Shown piece after piece: positions 24,051-34,108 of a DNA stretch of 56,194 nt. The stretch is from assembly GCF_029844725.1 (NCBI RefSeq), contig NZ_JAOCKJ010000013.1:1-56194 (forward strand), written 5' to 3'. Each line of letters starts with the position of its first letter. The first letter of the stretch is position 1. Below the pieces are notes generated by a model. That model had not been told where the DNA came from. It was given only the letters and a program-made list of their open reading frames with translations, and made no database searches. This DNA is from Pantoea sp. GD03673. GTDB lineage: Bacteria > Pseudomonadota > Gammaproteobacteria > Enterobacterales > Enterobacteriaceae. A program made the position numbers and the translations under genes.

Positions 24051-25302
24051 TCGACTTCTCCTCAATAAAACCAATGGCTGCTACCAGCGTATTTTCATCA
24101 CCAAAGCCACCCGCTTTGGTCATCACCGGCAGAGTAAATTCACTGTTAAGCAGAACCCCGTGCGGAACACAGCCCGCCACCAGACCCTGAATTTTAAAGC
24201 CGCTGGCCCCCAGCGCCTGGGCGACGGCAATCGCCACATCGCCGCCTGACAGATAGAGCGCATGCGGCAGCTGTGCCCGGCACAGGTGAAAGGTCATGTC
24301 GCCCAGCTGCTGGCAGATTGCCTCGCCCAGCTGCTGGCGCGTCACGCTGTGCTGCTGGCAGAGATGATCGATCTCGTGACGCTGGGATTCATGCTGGCAG
24401 GTGCGGATCACCGTGTGGCGACCCGCACGCAGTGCAGCCGCCACCTGGGCGATCCAGCACGCCCGGTCAGGCCAGGCGGGCTGCTGAAACAGCTGACGGA
24501 TATCGACGTCGTCAATCTCTACAGCATGATGTCTGCGCAGTGCTGCGATCTGCTGCCCGGCCTGATGACTCATCGATCCCACCACGGCCAGCACGGGCCG
24601 CGACGGGCGAACAGAGAGCGCTGCGCCCAGCGCATCGCTTAATCCGGCGGCCCCTGCCAGCAGAGGCTTCTCTGCCAGCCGGGACGCAGCAGCGATGAGT
24701 CGCGCCAGGTCTTCTTCATTTTCAGCATCCACCACCACCACGCCGTGCGCCGCCGCTAATACCGCATCCAGCCGATCGCTGCGCAGCGTGGCGAGATCGA
24801 TCTCCGTGCCGTCGATCTGCATCTGATCAATCACGCGGGCACTGAGGATCGGCGTTTTCGGATCGCTGGCAAATTCGGTATCCGTCAGTAAACGCTGATT
24901 AACCCACACGCTGCCGTCGCGCGTGGTGCGGCCCAGCCGCGGCACGGCAGGTGCCACCAGTGCCAGCGTTTTGCCGCTGGCCTGCAGCGCAGCCACGGTT
25001 TCAGCACCTGTATTGCCGCGCAGCGTGGAGTCGATCTTTTTAAACAGCCAGCCCTGCTGAAGCTGGGCCGCGTAATGCTGCACTGCCTGAGTCACACGCT
25101 CTGCAGCCTGGCTGGCACTGACAGCCCGGCTGTCAGTGCTGATCACCAGCACATCTGCCGTCTCGTCGGGCAACGGCGTCCCGGTGCCAAATAACACATG
25201 CACACGGGCTCCGGCCTGTGCCAGTCCGCTGCCTGCGTCGTTGGCACCGGTGAAATCATCGGCGATGACCAGTACCGGGGTTTTCCATCTTGATGAGCCC
25301 AT
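24043..25302 (-). CDS. Four-carbon acid sugar kinase family protein (DUF1537, DtnK/YgbK-like)
   Basis: 419 residues. N-terminal substrate domain opens with LVIADDFTGANDAG, then FKKIDSTLRGN; C-terminal nucleotide domain contains LYLSGGDVAIAVAQALG, VAGCVPHG and TKAGGFGDENTL. The family phosphorylates threonate, erythronate or related acids at C4, feeding PdxA2. The ATG follows AGGAGTAAGG; the frame is open 15 codons upstream. First gene of the kinase-pdxA2-deoR operon, divergent from the dehydrogenase-lyase-transporter operon. Which acid it uses is an inference. Confidence 0.88.
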   Translation of the reverse strand: MGSSRWKTPVLVIADDFTGANDAGSGLAQAGARVHVLFGTGTPLPDETADVLVISTDSRAVSASQAAERVTQAVQHYAAQLQQGWLFKKIDSTLRGNTGAETVAALQASGKTLALVAPAVPRLGRTTRDGSVWVNQRLLTDTEFASDPKTPILSARVIDQMQIDGTEIDLATLRSDRLDAVLAAAHGVVVVDAENEEDLARLIAAASRLAEKPLLAGAAGLSDALGAALSVRPSRPVLAVVGSMSHQAGQQIAALRRHHAVEIDDVDIRQLFQQPAWPDRACWIAQVAAALRAGRHTVIRTCQHESQRHEIDHLCQQHSVTRQQLGEAICQQLGDMTFHLCRAQLPHALYLSGGDVAIAVAQALGASGFKIQGLVAGCVPHGVLLNSEFTLPVMTKAGGFGDENTLVAAIGFIEEKSSE

Positions 25303-25333
25303 CCTTACTCCTGTCAGGCTAATGCCACTGCAT

Positions 25334-25363
25334 TTGATTATATTCAATCATGATTGATTATAT
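25334..25363. promoter_or_regulatory. Candidate operator between the two island operons
   Basis: Two copies of TTGATTATAT start exactly 20 bp (two helical turns) apart, and between them lies the perfect 14-bp palindrome TCAATCATGATTGA. The element sits in the 187-bp divergent promoter region of the island, so it is a good candidate binding site for the local DeoR-family protein. Confidence 0.55.
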
Positions 25364-25489
25364 GTGAGCAAGTTCAAATTAATCGAAATCGATATGCCTT
25401 ATAAAATTAGCCACAGAGAGTGACTGACTTCGCATTGCGCTGAGCAAACTTAATCATCTGCTCAGACACGACAGAAATAAGGGTATGAC

Positions 25490-26638
25490 ATGAACATTAA
25501 CAGCACGGTGATCAGCGGTTATCAGGCGCTACACGACATGCGCTATCTGCTGAAGGGGATATCGACAGCGGTTGTGGTCACTGACCGGAATATTGAGGCA
25601 ATTCCGGCGGTACAGGCGCTGATGGGGCAGCTCCGGGATCAGATTCCGCGTATCAGCGTGGTCAACAGCGTCCCGCCGGAGCCATCCCAGCATGATGTGG
25701 CAGCCATTATGGCAGCGCTCTCGCAGCGCCAGGCCGACATGGTGATTGGCATTGGCGGTGGCAGTGTGCTGGATGTGGCGAAGCTGCTTTCCGTGCTCTG
25801 CATCGACGCTGCCCCGTCGCTGGACGCACTGCTGGCAGGCGAAAAACCGCAGCGCCGCACCCGCTCAATGCTTATCCCGACCACAGCGGGCACCGGCTCT
25901 GAAGCGACACCCAATGCGATTCTGGCGATCCCGGAGAAAGAGACCAAAACCGGCATTATTTCACCGGTGATGCTGCCGGATGTCGTGGCGCTGGTGCCGG
26001 AACTCACCACCAGCATGCCGCCGCACATCGCCTCGTCAACCGGCATTGATGCGCTTTGCCACCTGATTGAGTGCTTCACCGCCAGCGTCGCCAACCCGGT
26101 CAGCGACAACTATGCGCTGATTGGGATGAAGAAGCTGTTCGCCAGTCTCGAAACCACCCTGCGCGAGCCAGAGAATCTGCAGGCGCGGCTGGAGATGCTC
26201 TGGGCCTCTTATTATGGCGGCGCAGCGATTGCTCATGCCGGGACACATCTGGTACACGCGATGTCCTATCCGCTCGGCGGCAAATATCATCTGCCGCACG
26301 GCGTCGCCAACGCCATTCTGCTGGCACCCTGCATGCGCTTTGTCCGTCCGGCAGCGGTGAGCAAATTCGCTCAGGCCTATGACCTGCTGCCTGACGCCGA
26401 CGTTCGTTTAAGCGATGAGGAGAAATCACACGCGCTGGTCGACTACTTCACCGGGCTGGTGGCGCGGCTGCAGTTGCCTGCCAGCCTGGAAGCGCTGGGC
26501 ATCGGCCCGGATCAGCTTCCCGGGTTAGTGGAGGCGGCGCTGGATGTGCAGCGCCTGATGAAAAACGTGCCGATGACGGTCACCGCCGACGATGTACGTG
26601 CCGTCTATCTGACACTGTTCCCTTCCTGCCAGGCGTAA
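25490..26638 (+). CDS. Iron-containing alcohol dehydrogenase family protein
   Basis: 382 residues. Seen: GIGGGSVLDVAKLL (dinucleotide-binding loop), PTTAGTGSEATPNA, and metal-ligand histidines in GIDALCHLIECF and LGGKYHLPHG. Family members oxidise or reduce short aldehydes, lactaldehyde or hydroxyacids with NAD. Preceded by AAGGGTATGAC. First gene of the plus-strand island operon; its stop overlaps an ATG, and the lyase starts 11 bp on. Substrate not readable; a role on the aldehyde released by the neighbouring lyase is a guess. Confidence 0.87.
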   Translation: MNINSTVISGYQALHDMRYLLKGISTAVVVTDRNIEAIPAVQALMGQLRDQIPRISVVNSVPPEPSQHDVAAIMAALSQRQADMVIGIGGGSVLDVAKLLSVLCIDAAPSLDALLAGEKPQRRTRSMLIPTTAGTGSEATPNAILAIPEKETKTGIISPVMLPDVVALVPELTTSMPPHIASSTGIDALCHLIECFTASVANPVSDNYALIGMKKLFASLETTLREPENLQARLEMLWASYYGGAAIAHAGTHLVHAMSYPLGGKYHLPHGVANAILLAPCMRFVRPAAVSKFAQAYDLLPDADVRLSDEEKSHALVDYFTGLVARLQLPASLEALGIGPDQLPGLVEAALDVQRLMKNVPMTVTADDVRAVYLTLFPSCQA

Positions 26639-26649
26639 TGAGGATTGTC

Positions 26650-27534
26650 ATGAATAAAAAAATCAACGGCGTACTGACCGCCATCGTTACCACCTTTGAC
26701 CGTGAAGGTGCCTTTGACCCGGTGAGGCAGCGTAAGCAGGTCAGACGCCAGATCAGCGCCGGAAACGGCATCTTCTGCGGCGGCACCAACGGCGAATTCT
26801 TTGTGCTCAACGAGCAGGAGAAGATTGCCGTCACCGCCACCTGCGTCGATGAAGTCAGCGGCCAGGCACCGGTGGTGGCGCACATCGGTGAGATTTCGAC
26901 CCGTGAAACAATCCGGCTTGGCAAACAGATTGGCCGCCTTGGCGTGGATGCCGTCTCAGCGATCACGCCGTGGTTTGTGCCGCTGAAACAGCAGGAGCTG
27001 ATCGACCACTATCAGCGCGTGGCTGACGCACTGACGGTGCCGCTGTTCCTCTACAACATCCCGGCGCGTACCGGCAATACCCTGCAGCCAGAGACCGTTC
27101 GTACCCTGGCCGCACACCCGAACATCATCGGCATTAAAGATTCAGCAGGCAGTTATGAAAGCCTGCGCGGATTTCTGCAGGCCACCGCCGACTGTGAGCA
27201 CTTTGCTGTGCTGAACGGTCCCGACTCACTGATTCACCAGGGATTCGTTGACGGCTGCTCCGCGTCGATTTCCGGGCTGGCAAACGTGGCTCCCGAAGCG
27301 ATTAACGCCATCTGGGCGCGCTTCAGTACCGGCGATATTGCCGGTTCGCATCAGGCACAGGAGAACGTCACCGGCCTGCGTACCGCGCTCTACAGTATCG
27401 GTTTCTCACCGGCCGCCGTGAAAAAAGCGGTCAGCCTGCAGGGCTTTGACGTCGGTGAAAGCCGCTATGCGGTGCAGTTCAGCGCCGACGAGCAGCAGCA
27501 GATCCGTCAAATCGTGAACCACTATCTGCAATAA
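26650..27534 (+). CDS. Dihydrodipicolinate synthase/N-acetylneuraminate lyase family aldolase
   Basis: 294-residue class I aldolase of the DapA/NanA superfamily. Seen: GTNGEFFVLNEQEK (carboxylate-binding loop; GGTNGEF), the conserved tyrosine in LYNIPARTG, and the Schiff-base lysine in GIKDSAGS. Non-DapA members cleave 2-keto-3-deoxy sugar acids to pyruvate and an aldehyde, which fits an island with a transporter and dehydrogenases. The start at MNKKINGV has AGGA upstream; an ATG 12 bp earlier overlaps the previous stop. Exact substrate unknown. Confidence 0.88.
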   Translation: MNKKINGVLTAIVTTFDREGAFDPVRQRKQVRRQISAGNGIFCGGTNGEFFVLNEQEKIAVTATCVDEVSGQAPVVAHIGEISTRETIRLGKQIGRLGVDAVSAITPWFVPLKQQELIDHYQRVADALTVPLFLYNIPARTGNTLQPETVRTLAAHPNIIGIKDSAGSYESLRGFLQATADCEHFAVLNGPDSLIHQGFVDGCSASISGLANVAPEAINAIWARFSTGDIAGSHQAQENVTGLRTALYSIGFSPAAVKKAVSLQGFDVGESRYAVQFSADEQQQIRQIVNHYLQ

Positions 27535-27613
27535 CGTCCATCGCCTTTGTACCCTATCGGTCAGATGAGAACGAACCTGATGGTCGCCATCTGCCAGAAC
27601 AATCGAGGTCATG

Positions 27614-29029
27614 ATGAAAGCATTTTCAACTGAGAGCACCTTACTGATCGTCGGCATGGTGGTCGCCTATATCCTGTTCACCACCTGGCTGACCTGGCGG
27701 CTGCGCAGTAAAACCAGCGGCGACTTCATGGAAGGCTCCCGCGCCATGCCCGCCTTTATTGTCGGCATCATGCTGATGTCTGAGTATATCGGGGCAAAAT
27801 CAACCATCGGCACCGCACAGGCGGCCTTTGAAGATGGCTTCGCCGCCTCGTGGTCGGTGATTGGCGCCGCGATTGGTTTCCCGCTGTTTGGCCTGATTCT
27901 GGTTAAACGCATCTATAACACCGGAAAGATCACGATCTCTGGCGCTATCGCGGAGAAATATGGCAGCTCGACCAAGAACATTATCTCGCTGATCATGATC
28001 TATGCGCTGCTGCTGGTGAATGTTGGTAACTACATCAGCGGCGCAGCAGCGATATCTACCGTTCTGAAGATCGACCTGACGCAGGCGGCCTTTATTACCG
28101 CAGTGGTCAGTACCTTTTACTTTGCGTTTGGCGGCATGAAAGGCGTGGCCTGGGTCACGCTGCTGCACAGCGCTATCAAATACATCGGGATTCTGATCAT
28201 CCTCTATGTGGCGCTGAAGATGACCGGCGGCGTTGCCCCGATGATAGAGAAAATGCCGGCGTTCTACTGGACGTGGGATGGTCACGTCGGGGCCAGTACC
28301 ATTGTGGCCTGGCTTATCGGGACCGTGGGGTCGATCTTCTGTACGCAGTTTGTGATCCAGGCAATCTCATCCACCAAAGATGTGAAGTCCGCGAAGCGCG
28401 CCACCTGGGTCGCCTTCTTCTTCTGCCTGCCTATCGGTCTGGCGATGGCGCTGATTGGCGTGGCGGCAAAATTTGCGCATCCCGATATTAAGAGCCTCTA
28501 TGCGCTGCCGGTGTTTCTGCAGGATATGTCACCGTGGCTGGCGGGCATTGTCACCACCTCGCTGGTGGCCTCAATTTTCGTCAGCGTTGGTACCGTTGCG
28601 CTGGCCATCGCCTCGCTGGTGGTGAAAGATTTTTACGTGCCTTACCGTAAGCCGACCCCGGAGCGCGAATTCAAAGTGACGCGCTGGATCTCAATTGGTA
28701 TCGGCTTCTTCCCGCTGCTGTTTGTCCTGTTCTTCCCGGAAGTGCTGAAGCTCTCCTTCTTTACCCGCGCGATTCGGCTGTCGATTACCGTGGTGGCGAT
28801 TATGGCGTTCTACCTGCCGTGGTTTAAGAGCACACGCGGTGCCAATGCCGGTCTGATTGGTGCCTGCGTGGTCACTTCCGTCTGGTTCCTGATGGGTAAC
28901 CCGTTCGGTATCGACAACATGTATGTGGCGCTGATCACGCCAGCCATCGTTATGGTGATTGACCGCTGTATCCCGTCACGCCAGTCGCAGCCTCAACCGC
29001 AACACAATGCACAAAACAGTGGAGCCTAA
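27614..29029 (+). CDS. Sodium:solute symporter family transporter
   Basis: 471-residue inner-membrane protein with about 12-13 hydrophobic segments and SSS-family sequence, for example EYIGAKSTIGTAQAAFEDG early in the protein and FAFGGMKGVAWVTLLHSAIK in the middle. Likely imports the island's substrate with sodium. Two adjacent ATGs are possible; I use the second, which is better spaced from GAGG. It is 79 bp after the lyase and almost touches the next gene. Confidence 0.9.
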   Translation: MKAFSTESTLLIVGMVVAYILFTTWLTWRLRSKTSGDFMEGSRAMPAFIVGIMLMSEYIGAKSTIGTAQAAFEDGFAASWSVIGAAIGFPLFGLILVKRIYNTGKITISGAIAEKYGSSTKNIISLIMIYALLLVNVGNYISGAAAISTVLKIDLTQAAFITAVVSTFYFAFGGMKGVAWVTLLHSAIKYIGILIILYVALKMTGGVAPMIEKMPAFYWTWDGHVGASTIVAWLIGTVGSIFCTQFVIQAISSTKDVKSAKRATWVAFFFCLPIGLAMALIGVAAKFAHPDIKSLYALPVFLQDMSPWLAGIVTTSLVASIFVSVGTVALAIASLVVKDFYVPYRKPTPEREFKVTRWISIGIGFFPLLFVLFFPEVLKLSFFTRAIRLSITVVAIMAFYLPWFKSTRGANAGLIGACVVTSVWFLMGNPFGIDNMYVALITPAIVMVIDRCIPSRQSQPQPQHNAQNSGA

Positions 29030-29030
29030 T

Positions 29031-30227
29031 ATGACTCAGGAAACCGTCACCGCAGAACGCACCGGCCTGCTTGCGCCGCACCCGCAGGACAGTGCGCAGC
29101 AGGTTGCGATGCTGCCCTCCTCCTGCCCGCAAAACCACGCGGCTAACCTGCTGCCGCTGCCCGATGGCGATCTGCTTTGCGTCTGGTTTGGCGGCACGCA
29201 GGAAGGCATTGCGGATATCTCGGTCTGGTGTTCACGGCTGCCAGCAGGCAGTAATCGCTGGAGCGAAGCACAGAAACTCTCTGACGACCCGGATCGTTCA
29301 GAGCAGAACCCGGTGCTGTTTCTCGACCCGGACCAGGTGCTGTGGCTGTTGTGGACAGCGCAGAAATCAGGCAATCAGGACACCGCGATTGTGCGCTATC
29401 GCCAGTCTCACGATTTCGGCAAGCGCTGGGGCGAGATCAAAACCCTGCTGGATAAGCCCGGCACCTTTATTCGCCAGCCGATTGTCGTGCTGCCCAACGG
29501 CAACTGGTTACTGCCGGTGTTTTACTGTCTGACGCAGCCCGGCGAAAAGTGGGTTGGCAGCTATGACGTCAGCGCGGTAAAAATCTCAGACGATAAAGGC
29601 CAGAGCTGGCGTGATGTCAGCGTGCCTGAAAGCACCGGCTGCGTTCATATGAACGTCACGCTGCTGGATGATGGCTCGCTGCTGGCGCTCTACCGCAGTC
29701 GCTGGGCCGATCACATTTACCAGAGCCGCTCGTTTGATCAGGGCGAAAGCTGGAGCGCACCTGAGCCGCTGTCGCTGCCCAACAATAACTCCTCTATTCA
29801 GGTCACGACGCTGCGCAACGGACATCTGGCGCTGGTTTTCAATGCCATGAGCGCCGAAGGGGCCAGCGAACGGCGTCTGTCGCTGTATGACGAAATTGAA
29901 GATGATGAAGAGGACGATGACGTTGCGGTTGCCGCCGAGCCGGTGGTGCATAGCGGTCGCACCGCCTTCTGGGGCGCACCCCGTGCGCCAATGACGCTGG
30001 CTATCTCAACGGATGGCGGCAAAAGCTGGCCGCTGCAGCGCAATCTGGACGAAGGCGACGGTTACTGCATGACCAATAACTCCCGGCAGAAACTCAACCG
30101 CGAGTTCTCCTATCCCAGCATCAAACAGGGCGTGAATGGCGAACTGCATATCGCCTACACCTGGTATCGCCAGGCCATTAAATATGTGCGGGTCCGGGAG
30201 TCGTGGGTGCAGGGAGGAGATGCATGA
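29031..30227 (+). CDS. Sialidase-fold (BNR/Asp-box) protein
   Basis: 398 residues with several Asp-box motifs (SxDxGxxW): SHDFGKRW, SDDKGQSW, SFDQGESW and STDGGKSW, plus a PSSCPQNHAANLLPLPDGDL start and repeated F/YRQP-type motifs, predicting a six-bladed beta-propeller of the sialidase superfamily. No signal peptide is seen, so it should be cytoplasmic, unlike scavenging sialidases. An acidic stretch (EIEDDEEDDD) sits near residue 290. Starts behind GGAGCCTAAT just after the symporter and overlaps the SDR by 4 bp. True activity (hydrolase, lyase or epimerase on a sugar acid) is unknown. Confidence 0.82.
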   Translation: MTQETVTAERTGLLAPHPQDSAQQVAMLPSSCPQNHAANLLPLPDGDLLCVWFGGTQEGIADISVWCSRLPAGSNRWSEAQKLSDDPDRSEQNPVLFLDPDQVLWLLWTAQKSGNQDTAIVRYRQSHDFGKRWGEIKTLLDKPGTFIRQPIVVLPNGNWLLPVFYCLTQPGEKWVGSYDVSAVKISDDKGQSWRDVSVPESTGCVHMNVTLLDDGSLLALYRSRWADHIYQSRSFDQGESWSAPEPLSLPNNNSSIQVTTLRNGHLALVFNAMSAEGASERRLSLYDEIEDDEEDDDVAVAAEPVVHSGRTAFWGAPRAPMTLAISTDGGKSWPLQRNLDEGDGYCMTNNSRQKLNREFSYPSIKQGVNGELHIAYTWYRQAIKYVRVRESWVQGGDA

Positions 30228-30907
30228 CAGAGCGGATGGCGCTGGTGACCGGGGCCAGTTCCGGCATCGGCCAGGCGATTGTGAACCACCTGCTGAATGA
30301 GGGCTGGCAGGTTACCGGCCTGAGTCGCTCGGCGATAAACCGGGCTGGAGCGGGCTGGCAGAGCCATCAGATCGATATCAGCGACAGCGCGGCACTGCAG
30401 GCTTTACTGGATACGCTACCGGTGCCGCAGGCGGTGATTCATGCTGCGGGGATGATGCAGGCCGCGCCGCTCGGGGAGCTGGATCTGAATATCAGCGCAC
30501 GCTTGTGGCAACTGCATATTGCCGCCGCTGAACAGCTGGCGAATCATTTTGCGCCCCGGATGAGCGCGGGCGGCAGAATTGTGCTGCTGGGCAGTCGCAC
30601 TTCGGGCGGCGCGTCAGGTCGCAGTCAGTATGTGGCGACCAAATCAGCAATGATCGGCATGGTACGCAGCTGGGCCGCAGAGCTGGCACCGCGCGGTATT
30701 ACGGCCAATGTTGTCGCGCCTGGCGCCACCGAAACGCCGATGCTGCAACAGCCAGGCCGGGCCAGTTCACCGCCCCGTCTGCCACCGATAGGCCGCTACA
30801 TTCAGCCGCAGGAAGTGGCCGGGCTGGTCGGTTTCCTGCTCTCGCCTGCTGCGGCTGCGATCACCGGCCAGCAGCTGGTGATGTGCGGCGGTGCATCGCT
30901 GAGTTGA
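30224..30907 (+). CDS. SDR family NAD(P)-dependent oxidoreductase
   Basis: 227 residues, classical short-chain dehydrogenase. Seen: TGASSGIG cofactor loop, HAAGMMQ (NAG-like), active-site Ser in LLGSRTSGG, YVATK (YxxxK), and VAPGATETPM. ATG overlaps the preceding stop (ATGA), so it is the last gene of the island operon. Substrate unknown; presumably oxidises or reduces a sugar-acid intermediate. Convergent with yacL. Confidence 0.9.
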   Translation: MTERMALVTGASSGIGQAIVNHLLNEGWQVTGLSRSAINRAGAGWQSHQIDISDSAALQALLDTLPVPQAVIHAAGMMQAAPLGELDLNISARLWQLHIAAAEQLANHFAPRMSAGGRIVLLGSRTSGGASGRSQYVATKSAMIGMVRSWAAELAPRGITANVVAPGATETPMLQQPGRASSPPRLPPIGRYIQPQEVAGLVGFLLSPAAAAITGQQLVMCGGASLS

Positions 30908-30943
30908 ACAACAGGCCGGGCGGTTCAGATTGCCCGGCCGGTA

Positions 30944-31321
30944 CTACCGTAAAGGCTTGCCGTACTGATTCACAAACTGGCGATAAGCGGCGATAACCAG
31001 CAGAAAATCTTCAATGCCACAGAATGAGAGGCTCTCTTCGTCGTAGTAATTCATCCCCTCCTCCATGCCATCATCTTCCAGTGCCAGCAGGTTGGCGCGA
31101 ATCATCACCTCTTCCTCATCCAGCAGGATGGTGTACTCGCTGCCGATGCGCTGCCACTGACGCACGCTGCCTTTGACGTCTTCGATAGCGGCTTCCACTT
31201 CATCCAGCAATCCTGGATCGTTTTTCACCTCTTCGTTGAACCAGTGGCCGACCGCTTCATGATCCATCGACATACGAACCTTAATCTGTCCGGTCACATC
31301 GCGTAAAAATTCATATTCCAT
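30944..31321 (-). CDS. yacL: YacL family protein (UPF0231)
   Basis: 125-residue small acidic protein matching E. coli YacL along its length: [27 protein letters not shown] and [16 protein letters not shown]. Function is unknown. It marks the resumption of the conserved backbone after the island and lies between speD and acnB in E. coli order. RBS GAGGAACGGGCG is upstream of the ATG. Confidence 0.94.
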   Translation of the reverse strand: MEYEFLRDVTGQIKVRMSMDHEAVGHWFNEEVKNDPGLLDEVEAAIEDVKGSVRQWQRIGSEYTILLDEEEVMIRANLLALEDDGMEEGMNYYDEESLSFCGIEDFLLVIAAYRQFVNQYGKPLR

Positions 31322-31460
31322 CGCCCGTTCCTCTTAACGTCGTCGCGTTTCTCAAGAGTGTCAGCGCTGTTTTCGCAGTAAAGTGTGACACGTCGCGCAT
31401 TATTACAGGCTGTCTGGCGAAATCCAGCTTTTGATCGTCTCTGTCCCCATGCACAGGCGT

Positions 31461-31485
31461 AAAAAAAGGGGCGAATCATCGCCCC
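31461..31485 (-). terminator. Terminator after acnB
   Basis: On the minus strand GGGGCGA, four loop bases, TCGCCCC, then seven T residues: a textbook intrinsic terminator 26 bp after the acnB stop. Confidence 0.93.
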
Positions 31486-31510
31486 TTGTTCAGTGCTGCC
31501 AGGTGAAGAA

Positions 31511-34108
31511 TCAGACTGCTGTCTGGAAAATCACGCCGTCAGCTTTATCGGTGTACTGCGCCAGCTGGTCGAAGTTGAGATAGCGATAGGTGTCGCTGGC
31601 CGTTTTATCGACCTGCGCCATGAATTGCTGATACTCATCCGGTGTTGGCAGACGGCCTAACAGTGACGCCACTGCTGCCAGCTCTGCAGAGGCCAGATAG
31701 ACGTTAGCGCCGGTTCCCAGACGGTTCGGGAAGTTACGGGTCGAGGTGGAAACCACCGTCGAACCATCAGCCACACGTGCCTGGTTACCCATGCAGAGTG
31801 AACAGCCCGGGATTTCGATACGCGCGCCGCTTTTGCCGAATACGCTGTAGTAGCCCTCTTCGGTCAGCTGTGCCGCATCCATCTTGGTTGGCGGAGCCAC
31901 CCACAGACGGGTTGGCAGCTGGCCTTTGTGGCTATCCAGCAGTTTACCGGCAGCACGGAAGTGACCAATGTTGGTCATGCATGAGCCGATGAACACTTCG
32001 TCAATCTTCTCGCCCTGAACGTCAGAGAGCAGACGTGCATCGTCCGGATCGTTTGGCGCACAGAGGATCGGCTCTTTAATGTCGGCCAGATCGATTTCGA
32101 TCACGGCGGCATATTCAGCATCGGCATCCGGCTCAAGCAGCTGAGGATCGGCCAGCCATTTCTCCATGCTTTCAACGCGGCGCTCCAGCGTACGGCGATC
32201 GCCGTAACCTTCTGCAATCATCCACTTCAGCAGTACGATGTTGGAGTTCAGGTATTCGATAATCGGCGCTTTATCCAGCTTGATGGTACAGCCCGCCGCG
32301 GAACGTTCTGCTGACGCATCGGACAGCTCAAACGCCTGCTCAACTTTCAGATCCGGCAGACCTTCAATCTCCAGGATACGGCCAGAGAAGATGTTTTTCT
32401 TACCTTTCTTCTCAACGGTCAGCAGACCCTGTTTGATGGCATACAGCGGAATGGCGTGAACCAGATCGCGCAGGGTGATACCTGGCTCCATCTTACCTTT
32501 GAAGCGCACCAGCACGGATTCCGGCATGTCGAGTGGCATCACGCCTGTCGCAGCCGCAAACGCCACCAGGCCTGAACCCGCCGGGAAAGAGATACCAATA
32601 GGGAAACGGGTATGCGAGTCACCACCGGTGCCCACGGTATCCGGCAGCAGCATACGGTTCAGCCAGCTGTGGATAATGCCGTCGCCCGGACGCAGTGAGA
32701 CACCGCCACGGTTCATGATGAAGTCTGGCAGCGTGTGGTGCGTGTTCACATCGACCGGCTTAGGATACGCAGCGGTGTGGCAGAAGGACTGCATCACCAG
32801 ATCGGTAGAGAAGCCCAGGCAAGCCAGATCTTTCAGCTCGTCACGGGTCATCGGACCGGTGGTATCCTGCGAGCCAACCGAGGTCATCTTCGGTTCGCAA
32901 TACGCACCCGGACGAATACCGGCGACGCCACAGGCACGGCCCACCATTTTCTGCGCCAGGGAGAAGCCACGGGTGCTCTCCGCAACATCTTTCGCGTGAC
33001 GGAACACAGTGCTGTGCGGCAGACCCAGCGACTCGCGCGCTTTGGTGGTCAGGCCACGGCCGATGATCAGCGGAATACGGCCACCGGCGCGTACTTCGTC
33101 AATCAGCACTTCGGTTTTGAGTTCGAAGCTGGCCAGCAGTTCGCTGGTTTCGTGGTTGCGGACTTCGCCTTTGAACGGATAGATGTCGATGACATCGCCC
33201 ATGTTCAGGTCGTTGACGTCTACTTCAATCGGCAGTGCGCCTGCATCTTCCATGGTGTTGAAGAAGATTGGCGCAATTTTGCTGCCCAGTACCACGCCGC
33301 CCCCTTTTTTATTCGGCACGTTCGGGATGTCGTCGCCCATAAACCACAGCACCGAGTTGGTGGCGGATTTACGTGAAGAACCGGTTCCGACAACGTCACC
33401 GACATACGCCAGCGGGAAGCCTTTGGTTTTCAGTGCCTCGATCTGTTTAATCGGGCCGATATTGCCTGCCTCATCCGGCTCAATACCTTCGCGGGCATTT
33501 TTCAGCATCGCCAGGGCGTGCAGTGGGATGTCCGGACGGGACCAGGCATCCGGGGCCGGAGAGAGGTCGTCGGTGTTGGTTTCGCCAGTGACTTTGAACA
33601 CCGTGACGGTGATCTTCTCAGCCAGCTCAGGGCGTGACAGATACCATTCCGCATCAGCCCAGGACTGCATGACCTGCTTCGCGTATTCATTACCCGCTTT
33701 GGCTTTCTCTTCGACATCATAGAAGTTGTCGAACATCAGCAGCGTGTGTGAAAGGGCTTTCGCCGCGATGGGGGCGAGTTTGCTATCGTCCAGCGCTTCA
33801 ATCAGCGGATGAATATTGTAACCGCCCTGCATAGTGCCGAGCAGTTCAACCGCTTTTTCAGGAGATATCAGAGGAGAGGTTGCTTCGCCTTTCGCGACAG
33901 CCGCCAGGAAACCGGCTTTAACATACGCCGCTTCATCGACGCCAGGTGGGACTCGGTTGACCAATAAATCGGTCAAAAATTCTTCTTCACCCGCAGGTGG
34001 ATTTTTCAGCAGTTCAACCAGCGCGGCCATCTGGGAAGCCTCTAAAGGCTTAGGTACAATTCCCTGGGCAGCACGCTCGGCAACGTGCTTACGGTATTCT
34101 TCTAGCAC
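31511..34108 (-). CDS. acnB: Aconitate hydratase B / 2-methylisocitrate dehydratase
   Basis: Main TCA-cycle aconitase, with an iron-sulfur cluster and an RNA-binding apo form. 865 residues, identical in length to E. coli AcnB. Cluster cysteines are visible in [15 protein letters not shown] and [23 protein letters not shown] and the C-terminal GVIFQTAV are conserved. Start is GTG (GTG CTA GAA GAA TAC) giving [16 protein letters not shown]; the open frame extends 21 codons upstream without support. Lpd normally lies next upstream; here padC and the CRISPR-Cas locus intervene. Confidence 0.97.
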   Translation of the reverse strand: MLEEYRKHVAERAAQGIVPKPLEASQMAALVELLKNPPAGEEEFLTDLLVNRVPPGVDEAAYVKAGFLAAVAKGEATSPLISPEKAVELLGTMQGGYNIHPLIEALDDSKLAPIAAKALSHTLLMFDNFYDVEEKAKAGNEYAKQVMQSWADAEWYLSRPELAEKITVTVFKVTGETNTDDLSPAPDAWSRPDIPLHALAMLKNAREGIEPDEAGNIGPIKQIEALKTKGFPLAYVGDVVGTGSSRKSATNSVLWFMGDDIPNVPNKKGGGVVLGSKIAPIFFNTMEDAGALPIEVDVNDLNMGDVIDIYPFKGEVRNHETSELLASFELKTEVLIDEVRAGGRIPLIIGRGLTTKARESLGLPHSTVFRHAKDVAESTRGFSLAQKMVGRACGVAGIRPGAYCEPKMTSVGSQDTTGPMTRDELKDLACLGFSTDLVMQSFCHTAAYPKPVDVNTHHTLPDFIMNRGGVSLRPGDGIIHSWLNRMLLPDTVGTGGDSHTRFPIGISFPAGSGLVAFAAATGVMPLDMPESVLVRFKGKMEPGITLRDLVHAIPLYAIKQGLLTVEKKGKKNIFSGRILEIEGLPDLKVEQAFELSDASAERSAAGCTIKLDKAPIIEYLNSNIVLLKWMIAEGYGDRRTLERRVESMEKWLADPQLLEPDADAEYAAVIEIDLADIKEPILCAPNDPDDARLLSDVQGEKIDEVFIGSCMTNIGHFRAAGKLLDSHKGQLPTRLWVAPPTKMDAAQLTEEGYYSVFGKSGARIEIPGCSLCMGNQARVADGSTVVSTSTRNFPNRLGTGANVYLASAELAAVASLLGRLPTPDEYQQFMAQVDKTASDTYRYLNFDQLAQYTDKADGVIFQTAV

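Noticed and set aside
22992..24068. 358-codon plus-strand ORF over deoR/pdxA2
   Set aside because: Antisense shadow of two recognisable genes; no ribosome binding site.
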